DNA of 64,000 bases from Trichomonas vaginalis G3 (Eukaryota; Parabasalia; Trichomonadida; Trichomonadidae): the NCBI RefSeq assembly GCF_026262505.1, contig NC_067206.1:26551896-26615895 (forward strand). Direction: 5' to 3'. The translations under genes and the position numbers were made by a program. The number at the start of each line of letters is the position of its first letter. Within the stretch, counting starts at the first letter, position 1. Below are positions 30,653 to 38,887 of this stretch, piece by piece. Under the pieces are notes generated by a model. The model was given only the letters and a program-made list of their open reading frames with translations, was not told where the DNA came from and searched no databases.

Positions 30653-31066
30653 TCAGTAAAAAACTTTACATTCCCCAGTTTGAGGCGGTTGCGGTTGGTT
30701 GTTGTTTACCCACTGTTGTGCATGGTTATATCCTCTGTTAAAGAATCTTTCACCTTGGTCCATGTAGTGTCCTGCTTGGTTATAGTAGTCATTTGCTTTG
30801 TTATAGTAGTTTCCTGCTTGTCTTCCTACATTGTCCATCCATCCTTGAACTTTTCCTCTTGTTTCAGGATTTGGAATAAGATTTGCTGCATCTCGTGCTA
30901 CATCCCAACCTTTCTGTACAGTTTGTATAATAGGTTGTGCTTTCTCTTTAAGTATACCTAATGTACTCAAAATCTTCCTTCCAACTCCAAATACACCTCT
31001 GGCTATTGTTCCCACTGCGGGCAAAAATCTGGATGCAACTCCTGCTAATGCGCCAAATAAACCCAT
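30653..31066 (-). CDS. Small amphipathic Polinton protein (137 aa), possible minor virion protein
   Basis: Starts MGLFGALAGVASRFLPAVG, a hydrophobic/amphipathic N-terminus with a possible myristoylation signal (G at 2, A at 6). It then has a helical segment and an N/Y/Q-rich C-terminus (YYNKANDYYNQ). Its size and amphipathic start recall membrane-active minor proteins such as adenovirus pVI; this is inference only. It is divergent from the integrase, with 17 bp between the starts. Confidence 0.6.
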   Translation of the reverse strand: MGLFGALAGVASRFLPAVGTIARGVFGVGRKILSTLGILKEKAQPIIQTVQKGWDVARDAANLIPNPETRGKVQGWMDNVGRQAGNYYNKANDYYNQAGHYMDQGERFFNRGYNHAQQWVNNNQPQPPQTGECKVFY

Positions 31067-31083
31067 TTCTTATAGGATAAAAA
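31067..31083. promoter_or_regulatory. Bidirectional Polinton promoter (137-aa gene/integrase)
   Basis: TTCTTATAGGATAAAAA is the whole space between two divergent start codons, and reads TTTTTATCC on the minus strand and TTCTTATAGG on the plus strand. Confidence 0.5.
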
Positions 31084-32043
31084 ATGACGAATCCAAACAA
31101 GGACCCGTATGTTTCTAAAGCGACAAAGAAAGCACTCATGGTAAAAATCTTTAGTTCAACACCAAATGCTTGGTTTATGGATATCTTGGAAAACATTCCG
31201 AGGTATAGAGAAGATGGACCACCATACTGGCTAATATTTGTCGGTCAAAACACAAGATACTGTGAAGCCATACCATTACAGTCCAAAAATATTTTAGATG
31301 TGAAAACTGCTTTGACAATATTCGTTGACAAATACCATCCAACAAAACTGACATCTGACTGTGAAAGTTCTTTCAAATCAGACGATATTAAAAACTATCT
31401 GCGTTCAAAAAATGTAAACCAATATTTCATTGTCGACCAAAACCATTCTGCTCTTGGTGTCATTGACAGTTGTATAAAAATCTTAAGAGACTTAAACCAA
31501 CCACAAGGTGGTGAAGCAAATGAAATGTCATATGACGACAAATATAGACATTTCTCCATGGCAAAGATGAGACAAGTTTTAAATATTTACAATAGCCGTA
31601 AAAAAAAAGGTTTGGGAAACCACTCCCCCGAAGAAATGAAAAACAACCCTGACTTAGAGAAAGACTATATATTTAATAGTTTAGTCAAAAGAGACAAACA
31701 AGAAAGAATGCCAGGCTTCAAACTTAAGAAAGGTGACAAAGTAAAAATAGAAATACCTAAACGCGACCCATATGAAAATACTATTGACTATGACAACAAT
31801 GGGAACCCGACAGGTACTCACCTTCGTGTTCGTAAAAATAGAAGAAAGTATACAAGAGAATATTATGAAGTTTTAGGCAAACATGGCAAAATGTACAGAC
31901 TGCAAGCAGAAGATAAAACTACTATTGTCAGACCTCGTTTCAAACTTGTCAAAGTTCAAGGTGGTATACTTTCAAAGACAGTTCCTAACAAATATAAGAC
32001 AACTCCTGACGAATATGCTAAAGAAGTTGAAAATGACGACTAA
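31084..32043 (+). CDS. Retroviral-type (rve) integrase of Polinton 1
   Basis: A 319-residue integrase that would insert the element. The rve core shows AWFMDILENIPRY, IFVGQNTRYCEAIPL, LTSDCESSFKS and QNHSALGVIDSCIKILRDL. A C-terminal basic region (RVRKNRRKYTREYYEVLG...YRLQAEDKTTIVRPRFKL) resembles an SH3/chromo-like DNA-binding tail. Open along its length and nearly identical to the element 2 copy. Confidence 0.88.
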   Translation: MTNPNKDPYVSKATKKALMVKIFSSTPNAWFMDILENIPRYREDGPPYWLIFVGQNTRYCEAIPLQSKNILDVKTALTIFVDKYHPTKLTSDCESSFKSDDIKNYLRSKNVNQYFIVDQNHSALGVIDSCIKILRDLNQPQGGEANEMSYDDKYRHFSMAKMRQVLNIYNSRKKKGLGNHSPEEMKNNPDLEKDYIFNSLVKRDKQERMPGFKLKKGDKVKIEIPKRDPYENTIDYDNNGNPTGTHLRVRKNRRKYTREYYEVLGKHGKMYRLQAEDKTTIVRPRFKLVKVQGGILSKTVPNKYKTTPDEYAKEVENDD

Positions 32044-34106
32044 GCAATTCTATACCATGCGTAAACTGTCATGTAAGGTGGCATGTAGTCTTTACTTTGT
32101 CCCGTTGTTTGTGTATACCCTGAAACGAAATGTGTATGGTTTCCTTCTCCCTGAGTGTCATCCCAGTAACAATTTATAGCAAACTTAACGTCGTCTTTAA
32201 CATCATATCCTTTACCTTTTGTCATTCCTGACCAATCCCAATATCTATGCCTATGCCAACCTGCTTGAGATGTACTTAAATCTATGTAGTGACTGTGCGC
32301 AGGTAAGTTTTCACCTGAAATCGTTTTACTTCCACCTGTTTCCTTTGAAGAGTTTGCACAATACAAAAACCTGTCGACTATTTGTTCCCATGCACCAACA
32401 CCAAACATTACTTGAGGACCTCTTGCTTCCATAGATGTATAAATAGAACCTACTGGGTTCATTAAATCAAACATATGAGATAATATAGGATTGTCTCTTT
32501 TGAACTTAAAATATAGTGTAACTATTTCTGGTTTCTTCTGGTTTGTGTCAGAATATTTTTTATAATATAATCTTATGTTTTCAGGGTAGGTAAAGTCTTG
32601 ACTATAATATTTATTTCTGTCATCTTCATAATAGTATACTATTCTCGTTTTTTCTATTGCATTATATCTTTTATATCTATAAAAATCTAAATATAATGTT
32701 AGCTTTTGTTCATCTACATGTGGTGTTCTAACGTCATCTCCATAGTCATAATAGTATGGTGCTGGAGCTGGGTCAGGTAATGTCATATCTGCCATTTCAT
32801 AAACTCTTAAATATTTCTTTTGTTCGTCTCCATATATGTTTAAGTAGCAGTTGTTGTCTAATGGAACTTTAACTTGTGTACCATCATTCTTTATATAGCT
32901 TACATACATTTCATTGTTATTTTTCGGAATGAGTTTATACCGTGTACCATTTTCTAAGGAATGTACAAACTGCCATCTAAAATATTTGTTTTCTTCATTG
33001 ACAGAAAAGTCACCAACCATAGTCTCAATATTTTTTGTTCCAACTAAACTTTGGTATATTTCATTGACATATGTTTTATCTGCTTTCTTTTCAAGGCTAA
33101 CGTTTAAGTCTGTTATTTCAGAAGATGTATGTGTATGTCCAACGGCACTTTTCCTGTTTAAGGTTTCTTGTAAGTTTGTAATATTTGCAATGGTATGTGT
33201 ATGTCCAACGTCACTTTTCCTGTTTAAGGTTTCTTGTAAGTTTGTAATATTTGCAATGGTATGTGTATGTCCAACGGCACTTTTCCTGTTTAAGGTTTCT
33301 TGTAAGTTTGTAATATTTGCAATGGTATGTGTATGTCCAACGTCACTTTTCCTGTTTAAGGTTTCTTGTAAGTTTGTAATATTTGCAATGGTATGTGTAT
33401 GTCCAACGGCACTTTTCCTGTTTAAGGTTTCTTGTAAGTTTGTAATATTTGCAATGGTATGTGTATGTCCAACGTCACTTTTCCTGTTTAAGGTTTCTTG
33501 TAAGTTTGTAATATTTGCAATGGTATGTGTATGTCCAACGGCACTTTTCCTGTTTAAGGTTTCTTGTAAGTTTGTAATATTTGCAATGGTATGTGTATGT
33601 CCAACGTCACTTTTCCTGTTTAAGGTTTCTTGTAAGTTTGTAATATTTGCAATGGTATGTGTATGAGTCTTTTTAGAATATTCTTTGTCAGCTCTTGTCA
33701 CTTCACTTGACATTTTATTGTCAACATATGTTTTGTCCGCTAGTTCAGGATGAGTATGTTCTTTTGTTGCATATGTTGCATCTGCTCTGTCATGTTCTTC
33801 TTGAACTTTTTCAATGACATACTCTTTGTCAGCTTTGTTGTCAACATCTGCTTTCAAAAGAAGTTCTTTTATAGGTTTCTCGTTTAAAGTTCCTTTTGTT
33901 GGATTTACACAGACAGTATGGTTCTTATTGTCTTGAAACAGAAACTCGTCTGTCATTGGGTTTATCGTCAGTTTTAAGTTTCCTTCTTTCAATGACTCAG
34001 ATATCTTAGAATAGTTTGAAAAGTTTGTTGTGTTCTTATTTAGAGCTTGCAAAATGAGTTGTCGGTTGTGTTTTATTTCTCTCATAGACGCTGTTTCATT
34101 TGACAT
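32040..34106 (-). CDS. Tail-fibre/collar-like protein with 22-residue repeats (688 aa)
   Basis: N-terminal anchor region (about 1-150), then eight 22-residue repeats with the core HTHTIANITNLQETLNRKS, then HTHTSSEITDLNVSLEKKAD, an apparently beta-rich middle, and a C-terminal tip: NPVGSIYTSMEARGPQ, WEQIVDRFLYCANSS, ENLPAHSHYI and YMPPYMTVYAWYRIA. The repeats and tip closely resemble phage tail-fibre/Gp10-collar proteins. The likely role is a receptor-binding spike or fibre of the virion. It converges on the integrase and overlaps its stop by a few bases. Open along its length. Confidence 0.8.
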   Translation of the reverse strand: MSNETASMREIKHNRQLILQALNKNTTNFSNYSKISESLKEGNLKLTINPMTDEFLFQDNKNHTVCVNPTKGTLNEKPIKELLLKADVDNKADKEYVIEKVQEEHDRADATYATKEHTHPELADKTYVDNKMSSEVTRADKEYSKKTHTHTIANITNLQETLNRKSDVGHTHTIANITNLQETLNRKSAVGHTHTIANITNLQETLNRKSDVGHTHTIANITNLQETLNRKSAVGHTHTIANITNLQETLNRKSDVGHTHTIANITNLQETLNRKSAVGHTHTIANITNLQETLNRKSDVGHTHTIANITNLQETLNRKSAVGHTHTSSEITDLNVSLEKKADKTYVNEIYQSLVGTKNIETMVGDFSVNEENKYFRWQFVHSLENGTRYKLIPKNNNEMYVSYIKNDGTQVKVPLDNNCYLNIYGDEQKKYLRVYEMADMTLPDPAPAPYYYDYGDDVRTPHVDEQKLTLYLDFYRYKRYNAIEKTRIVYYYEDDRNKYYSQDFTYPENIRLYYKKYSDTNQKKPEIVTLYFKFKRDNPILSHMFDLMNPVGSIYTSMEARGPQVMFGVGAWEQIVDRFLYCANSSKETGGSKTISGENLPAHSHYIDLSTSQAGWHRHRYWDWSGMTKGKGYDVKDDVKFAINCYWDDTQGEGNHTHFVSGYTQTTGQSKDYMPPYMTVYAWYRIA
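33136..33668 (-). repeat. 66-bp tandem repeat inside the fibre gene, eight copies
   Basis: Near-identical 66-bp units alternate between SDVG and SAVG junctions, making a 132-bp higher-order repeat and implying recent duplication in pairs. Confidence 0.9.
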
Positions 34107-34124
34107 TTTTATTCTAGATAAAAT
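34107..34124. promoter_or_regulatory. Bidirectional Polinton promoter (fibre/282-aa gene)
   Basis: TTTTATTCTAGATAAAAT, a near-palindrome, fills the 18 bp between two divergent ATGs. Confidence 0.55.
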
Positions 34125-34973
34125 ATGCTTTCAATAGAAAAAGAAAATTCTAGAGTTGCTACAACTAAACCATTAGATGAACTTTTTACGAATGTCGGTC
34201 AAAAGTTTGAGACAGAGACCGTAAAGCATGAAGGCTATCGTTTTGACTACCCGTTAAGATGGCTAAGAGACCCATCCGTCACAAAAGCTATTGGCTTTCG
34301 TAGAATGAAATTCATTTCAGAAGCCATACATGGTTTCCCATTTACGGTCGCTTTTGAAATTCGATACTATAACAAAGAGAAACGTACGTATGAGAAATTT
34401 GAACAGGGAAAACTTTTACAAGTTAGTTTGCTTGTAAACTTAGAAACAACTCTTCAAGCTTTTCAAGAAAAAATAAACGATATCTATCTCGAATATGCAA
34501 AACAGTACAACATTGACGAAGGAGAGTACCATCTCGATATTTTATATGACAGGAAAAATGCAACTGTTAAATTCAATAGAATAGAAGACCTTGGAGAAGA
34601 CGTTTATATTTCTACAAAATATAACAACTTGGCATGGTATAGGTTTCTGAGGATGTTAAATCAGCCTGCAGAATATCCAGTACACCCGAACTTTTATGAA
34701 GTCGAAAACCCTAATGGAACATATGAAAATGTTTTCGACTCAGATGCTATTATCGTTCATGCTTCATTTTCTGGTGCACAAAACTCTTTTTTATGCTTGG
34801 CAAATGACTTTTACGAAAAACCTACAAAGCTATATGAACCACCAAGTGGAAGTATTTCAGACTTTCAAGTATGGTTTACAACAGATGGAAGAAAGAGAAT
34901 AGTTCCATTATACCATGCGTTTTACTTAGAACTTAGTCTCATATACAACTACTATCGAACAGTAAAAATATAA
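34125..34973 (+). CDS. Unknown Polinton protein (282 aa)
   Basis: Starts MLSIEKENSRVATTKPLDEL. Beta-rich with many aromatic residues (GYRFDYPLRWLRDPS, HASFSGAQNSFLCLANDFY, FQVWFTTDGRKRIVPLYH). A full-length relative lies on the minus strand of element 2 (53691-54551) beside a closer but broken copy (58646-59493). Probably a structural protein by context; unproven. Confidence 0.65.
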   Translation: MLSIEKENSRVATTKPLDELFTNVGQKFETETVKHEGYRFDYPLRWLRDPSVTKAIGFRRMKFISEAIHGFPFTVAFEIRYYNKEKRTYEKFEQGKLLQVSLLVNLETTLQAFQEKINDIYLEYAKQYNIDEGEYHLDILYDRKNATVKFNRIEDLGEDVYISTKYNNLAWYRFLRMLNQPAEYPVHPNFYEVENPNGTYENVFDSDAIIVHASFSGAQNSFLCLANDFYEKPTKLYEPPSGSISDFQVWFTTDGRKRIVPLYHAFYLELSLIYNYYRTVKI

Positions 34974-34976
34974 TTT

Positions 34977-35219
34977 TTAATACGGTTGAGGTGTTGGATT
35001 TGGTTGCCAACTAGACTGTGGTGCAGGTTCAGGCTGTTGTATAACAGGAGCTTGTTCTTCTGGTTCAGGGTCTTTAGGTATAATACCAACGAACTGACCT
35101 ACTCTTTTACCAATATTTTTGACTCCGTTCCAAATTCCTCTTCCTACGGTTTTTATTCCATTCCATATACCTCTTCCAACATTTCGAAAGAAGTTTCCAA
35201 TACTACTGAAGAAACCCAT
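34977..35219 (-). CDS. Small amphipathic, possibly myristoylated Polinton protein (80 aa)
   Basis: Starts MGFFSSIGNFFRNVGRGIWN (G2/S6 myristoylation pattern), followed by a repeated VGRGIWNGI/VKN amphipathic helix and a Pro/Gln tail. It resembles a lytic or membrane-active peptide; family unknown. Confidence 0.6.
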   Translation of the reverse strand: MGFFSSIGNFFRNVGRGIWNGIKTVGRGIWNGVKNIGKRVGQFVGIIPKDPEPEEQAPVIQQPEPAPQSSWQPNPTPQPY

Positions 35220-35237
35220 TTTACTATATGTAAAAAT

Positions 35238-35600
35238 CTAATGTCCACCTAGTCTCTTACGTTTCCTTCTGAGTTCCATTGCATTCTTTAACTGGAGCTC
35301 ATACATTCTATTTCTCCTCTGGTAGAAAACATATTCTGGGTCAACTCCTGTGTTCGCGTCATCTGCATAGAGTTGTTTATATCCCACTTCAGGGTTTGTA
35401 TAAAACTCTTTCCATCTCATATTTGCATACCATGGTGGCAAACCTAACGCAGCGTCATTTGACATGGCAGTTTGCATTTGTACATCTGTTGGCACTTGAC
35501 CATAGTTTGCCATTGCAGTTTGTATTCTAACTTCATTTGGAATATTCTCTGGGTTTGGTTGTCCAGGTTGCTGTGCATTCGCTAAGTTCTGTGCGTCCAT
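35238..35600 (-). CDS. Unknown Polinton protein (120 aa)
   Basis: Starts MDAQNLANAQQPGQPNPENI; contains a doubled (V/I)QTAM(A/S)N motif and a basic end (ELRRKRKRLGGH). Function unknown. Confidence 0.6.
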   Translation of the reverse strand: MDAQNLANAQQPGQPNPENIPNEVRIQTAMANYGQVPTDVQMQTAMSNDAALGLPPWYANMRWKEFYTNPEVGYKQLYADDANTGVDPEYVFYQRRNRMYELQLKNAMELRRKRKRLGGH

Positions 35601-35623
35601 TTAATATTAGATAAAAATATCTC

Positions 35624-35755
35624 TTACGAGTACATATACTGGACATTTGCAGGCATTGGTTCATCTTCATATTCTCTATATCTTTCTGCCACGTCAAATA
35701 AGTAAATGACACAATGGAAAAAACCTAAAACAAGTAGTCCTATTTCAAACCACAT
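35624..35755 (-). CDS. Small membrane protein of Polinton 1 (43 aa)
   Basis: MWFEIGLLVLGFFHCVIYLF makes a single transmembrane helix, followed by a charged tail. It overlaps the 3' end of the methyltransferase gene by 16 bp. A related short frame is present in element 2. Confidence 0.55.
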   Translation of the reverse strand: MWFEIGLLVLGFFHCVIYLFDVAERYREYEDEPMPANVQYMYS

Positions 35756-36558
35756 TTACTTACTAATAAAATTTCTTTGTTATGACACTTTCTCCAGTTT
35801 ATAGGACCTCTCTCATATTCTATCTTGTCATATATAAACTCATAGTCATGTATGTCCTCTAACCATCTCATAACGGTTTCCAAACCACTTTTATCGGATG
35901 TAAAGTAAAAGCATGGATGGTTATGTAAAACGTCTAAAGTTTCTAAAGAGTCTCTCAAAGTCCAGTCTACTTGGTATTGAAAATCCCATGTGTTATAGAA
36001 CGGCGGGTCTACTATAAAGAAAACATTTTCCTTGTTTTTATATTTTTCATACAACTCTGTCCAACGACATCTCACAAACTCTATACCCTCAGTATATTTT
36101 TCTATGTCCTCTTTGAAAACCTTTGTATAGTTAAGATATAAAACTTTTGACATAAGTGTTTCAATGTCATGAACTCTTATAGAACCACTATATAATAGTC
36201 TAGAAGATATACTATCCCAGTCAATATACTCTGCTTTTTTCAAAACCTCTCTGACAGTATTTTTCTTATCTAATGGTATACGTTCCATCTTACCTATAGG
36301 TATCTTTTCTTTTAACTCTTTCAATATTTTGTTAGTGTCTGGTATATGTTTGAGACGGTCCATATAGTTGTCGAAGTCATTGCATATAATCTTTGAGTCA
36401 GGAAATACAGTATGGCACAAATGAGATATATAGAAACTTCCACCGAACAAATCTACAAATGTTAGACCATTCGGTAGTTTCTTAAGTTCTCTCAATAGAA
36501 TATCTTTACATCTACTCTTATTTCCAAAGAAGGGTAACGGTGGTTTTGTAAAATTCAT
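35740..36558 (-). CDS. D12-class N6-adenine DNA methyltransferase
   Basis: A 272-residue Dam-like enzyme: FFGNKSRCKDIL (AdoMet-binding FxGxK), FVDLFGGSF, and the catalytic DPPFYNTWDF (DPPY type). It would methylate adenine in DNA, marking element or virion DNA. Start at 36558 (MNFTKPPLPFFGNK); the T-rich promoter TTTTTATTATATATA precedes it. Open along its length. It is the last gene before the right terminal repeat. Confidence 0.88.
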   Translation of the reverse strand: MNFTKPPLPFFGNKSRCKDILLRELKKLPNGLTFVDLFGGSFYISHLCHTVFPDSKIICNDFDNYMDRLKHIPDTNKILKELKEKIPIGKMERIPLDKKNTVREVLKKAEYIDWDSISSRLLYSGSIRVHDIETLMSKVLYLNYTKVFKEDIEKYTEGIEFVRCRWTELYEKYKNKENVFFIVDPPFYNTWDFQYQVDWTLRDSLETLDVLHNHPCFYFTSDKSGLETVMRWLEDIHDYEFIYDKIEYERGPINWRKCHNKEILLVSKCGLK

Positions 36559-36679
36559 TTTATATATATATAATAAAAATGTTTTTACCTGAAAAGTGAC
36601 AGAAAAGTGACAAAACATGAAAACATATATATTTTGTGAAAAGCTCCTGGAAGACCCGTATATAAAAACCTCATTTTTT

Positions 36680-36730
36680 TACTAAACATCTTCGGGGCTA
36701 GAAGGGGCGCAGCCCCTGGAAGCCCCACTA

Positions 36731-36732
<2 letters not shown>
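36680..36732 (-). repeat. Polinton 1 right terminal inverted repeat
   Basis: Inverted copy of 10959-11011, followed by a 31-nt T tract (36733-36763) and the target duplication CAGCA. Confidence 0.9.
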
Positions 36733-36763
<31 letters not shown>

Positions 36764-36768
36764 CAGCA

Positions 36769-37126
36769 AATGTGTAATGCTCATTCATTCGAAGACACTT
36801 GAGGAGATAATATGTCAGAGAGCTTGGAACATCAATTAGCAACAATTGGCTTCTTTTCGTCGAATTCCTTGCATCTGAGACACATTGTCTGCGCAAGCAC
36901 CTCTGAATGAAGGAAGCTTCGCAATCAAAATTTGATTGCACAACTTTGACTGGCAAGATGCTGTAAAGCGTTCTTGTGAGTCATATTCTTTACATCTGAG
37001 ACACATTGTCTACGTAAGCACTTCTTATTTAAAGATGCTCTATTTTATTCAAAAAAAATTCTTTAAAATATTTAAATTTAACCTATTATCATATTCCTAC
37101 ATATATTTTCTGTTATATTCTTTCTT
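36769..37126. other. Interior remnant of the split inverted-repeat element
   Basis: Contains two copies, 120 bp apart, of CATCTGAGACACATTGTCT (about 36873 and 36993). On the minus strand these read as MCLRCKE-type CxxC motifs in different frames, suggesting a decayed coding repeat. No intact gene. Confidence 0.4.
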
Positions 37127-37250
37127 TATTGACACTTTTCGTGACGCCAGCCCTCTCAAATTTTCTCTCGTGACACCGTAAACTTCTCAAAAATAAACGG
37201 TCTCTATTCAAAATTGAATAGTTTACATCGTGACGCCTCGTGACGCCAAC
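37127..37250 (-). repeat. Right inverted repeat of the element split by Polinton 1
   Basis: Inverted partner of 10765-10888, differing mainly by a short stretch near AAACTATTCAATTTTGAAT. Confidence 0.8.
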
Positions 37251-37394
37251 TTTGACCCCCATTCAATTAATTATTGAACTCAGTATGTATTTAATTGAAT
37301 GATGTGATTCCAGAGTTACTATCATAGCAAGTTTTTAGCTATTTGATTATACATTATTCTCAGTAATGTGATTGATTTTACTTTTTGATTGTAA

Positions 37395-38578
37395 AGTGAC
37401 TTTACAAAATTTTATCAGAACACGGATCTGAATTTCGAATATATTGGTGCTCATATCGATGATTATATTAAAAACGAAAATCTTTTTGATACATTTGAGA
37501 TAGATAATATCGAAAGGATCATGAAATATTCACGTTTGACAACAGATCAGTACAATGCACTTCTCAAACATTCTCATTCAACTATTAACTCCAAAAAATT
37601 ATATACTTGCACACGAAAAGCAAATGTTACTATCCAAAACTTCAAAGAGGCCATTTCAATTCTGAAATCTGTTAAAAATACATGAAATTCAAGATATTTG
37701 ATGGCATTATTGATATGTTAAATCAAAATGATAATGAAATAAAGGAATCGAAAGAAAAAATTAAAAAACTTCAAGACGAATTAAAAGCATATCAGACCCA
37801 AACACAAAATCTCAATGATTCTAAAGAAAAAATTAAAAAACTTCAAGACGAATTAAAAGCATATCAGACCCAAACACAAAACCTCAATGATTCTAAAGAA
37901 AAAATTAAAAAACTTCAAGACGAATTAAAAGCATATCAGACCCAAATACAAAACCTCAATCATTCGAAAGAGATATTAATCAAAATCTCTGAGATTAAGA
38001 AATCTAATAACTTTGAAAGCGCTTACAAATTTCTTGACGAACTTTCTGCGGAAGGAAATCAGGAAATGATGTTAATTGCATGTAATGAAGGACTTTGGAA
38101 AATGACAACAAAAGATAATAACAATGTACTTCATGTTGCAAGCGAAAAAGGAAATCTTCGGCTTATCAAATTTCTCATCGAATGTAATTGCGATAAAGAT
38201 ACAAAAGATAAAGATGATACTACTCCACTCATTTATGCATCATTCTATGGATATCTTGAAGTTGTTAAATATCTTATCTCAGTTGGAGCTAATAAAGAAG
38301 CTAAGGATACTTGGAGACAAACTCCACTCATTTTAGCATCAGTTCAAGGTCATCTTGACGTTGTTAAATATCTTATCTCAGTTAGAGCTAATAAAGAAGC
38401 AACGAATTATTATGGATGGACTCCACTCATTTTTGCATCAGTTAAAGGTCATCTTGAAGTTGTTAAATATCTCATCTCAGTTGGAGCTAATAAAGAAGCA
38501 AAGGATAATGATGGAAAAACTGCACTGATGCTTGCATCAGCTAAAGGCTATCTTGAAAATGTTAAATATCTCAGATAA
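37395..38578 (+). pseudogene. Ankyrin-repeat protein gene, broken
   Basis: Belongs to the large trichomonad ankyrin-protein expansion. The first 280 bp encode a helical N-terminal region (DLNFEYIGAHIDDYIKNENL to KEAISILKSVK) in one frame without an initiator ATG. The protein continues from 37682 (MKFKIFDGIIDMLNQND) in another frame, so one single-base shift lies near 37,675. Next come three near-identical 24-residue coiled-coil repeats (KEKIKKLQDELKAYQTQ) and at least four ankyrin repeats (DDTTPLIYASFYGYLEVVKY type). The end is abrupt (ENVKYLR). It lies between the two Polintons and has lost its start region; likely a pseudogene. Confidence 0.75.
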
Positions 38579-38777
38579 TTATTAACAAATACTACAGCGC
38601 AAACTATAAAAAAATCACAGTTGATATAATAAAAAGTTATTTTTTTTTTGATTTTAATACATTTTACTTGCAAAATATCTATTATCTATATATCATAGTA
38701 TATAAATAGAAAAAAATTAATTATGGAACCTCAAATTATTTCCCAATTTGTTATTAAAGGAGAAGAGTAGTATTGCA
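38579..38777. other. Short AT-rich spacer before Polinton 2
   Basis: No gene seen; AT-rich with a T run near 38639. Confidence 0.5.
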
Positions 38778-38887
38778 ACACAAAAAAAAAAAAAAAAAAA
38801 AAAAAAAGGTAGTGGGGCTTCCAGGCGCGTTGCGCCCTCTAGCCCCGAAGATGTTTAGTATAAAACCGCTTTTTAACTTCACTTAAA

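Larger units (their letters stand above)
10935..36763. mobile_element. Polinton/Maverick element 1 (about 25.8 kb)
   Basis: Bounded by 5-bp target duplications CAGCA (10930-10934 and 36764-36768), then an A tract at the left and a T tract at the right, then 53-bp terminal inverted repeats (10959-11011 and 36680-36732; one difference). Parts include capsid-like genes, SF3-type helicase, HNH nuclease, packaging ATPase, protein-primed-type PolB, rve integrase, fibre-like gene and adenine methyltransferase. The near-identical ends, intact duplications and close likeness to element 2 point to a young insertion. It is broken, with roughly twenty breaks by eye, spread over several core genes; other genes are open. 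I saw no adenain/Ulp1-type protease. Confidence 0.93.
10765..37250. mobile_element. Small inverted-repeat element carrying Polinton 1 as an insertion
   Basis: Without Polinton 1 the element would be about 650 bp: 124-bp inverted repeats plus a short interior. The right interior (36769-37126) holds a 120-bp direct repeat around CATCTGAGACACATTGTCT. Long terminal inverted repeats and a possible 9-bp duplication recall Mutator-like elements, but no transposase is visible and the outer limits are uncertain. Confidence 0.6.

Noticed and set aside
31084-32043. Retrovirus or LTR element because of the rve integrase
   Set aside because: No reverse transcriptase, gag or LTRs; the gene context, terminal repeats and capsid-like genes fit Polintons.
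32914-33666. Plus-strand open frame with Cys/Phe-rich repeats (VCVCPTALFLFKVSC)
   Set aside because: It is the antisense reading of the 66-bp repeats of the fibre gene and has no independent support.
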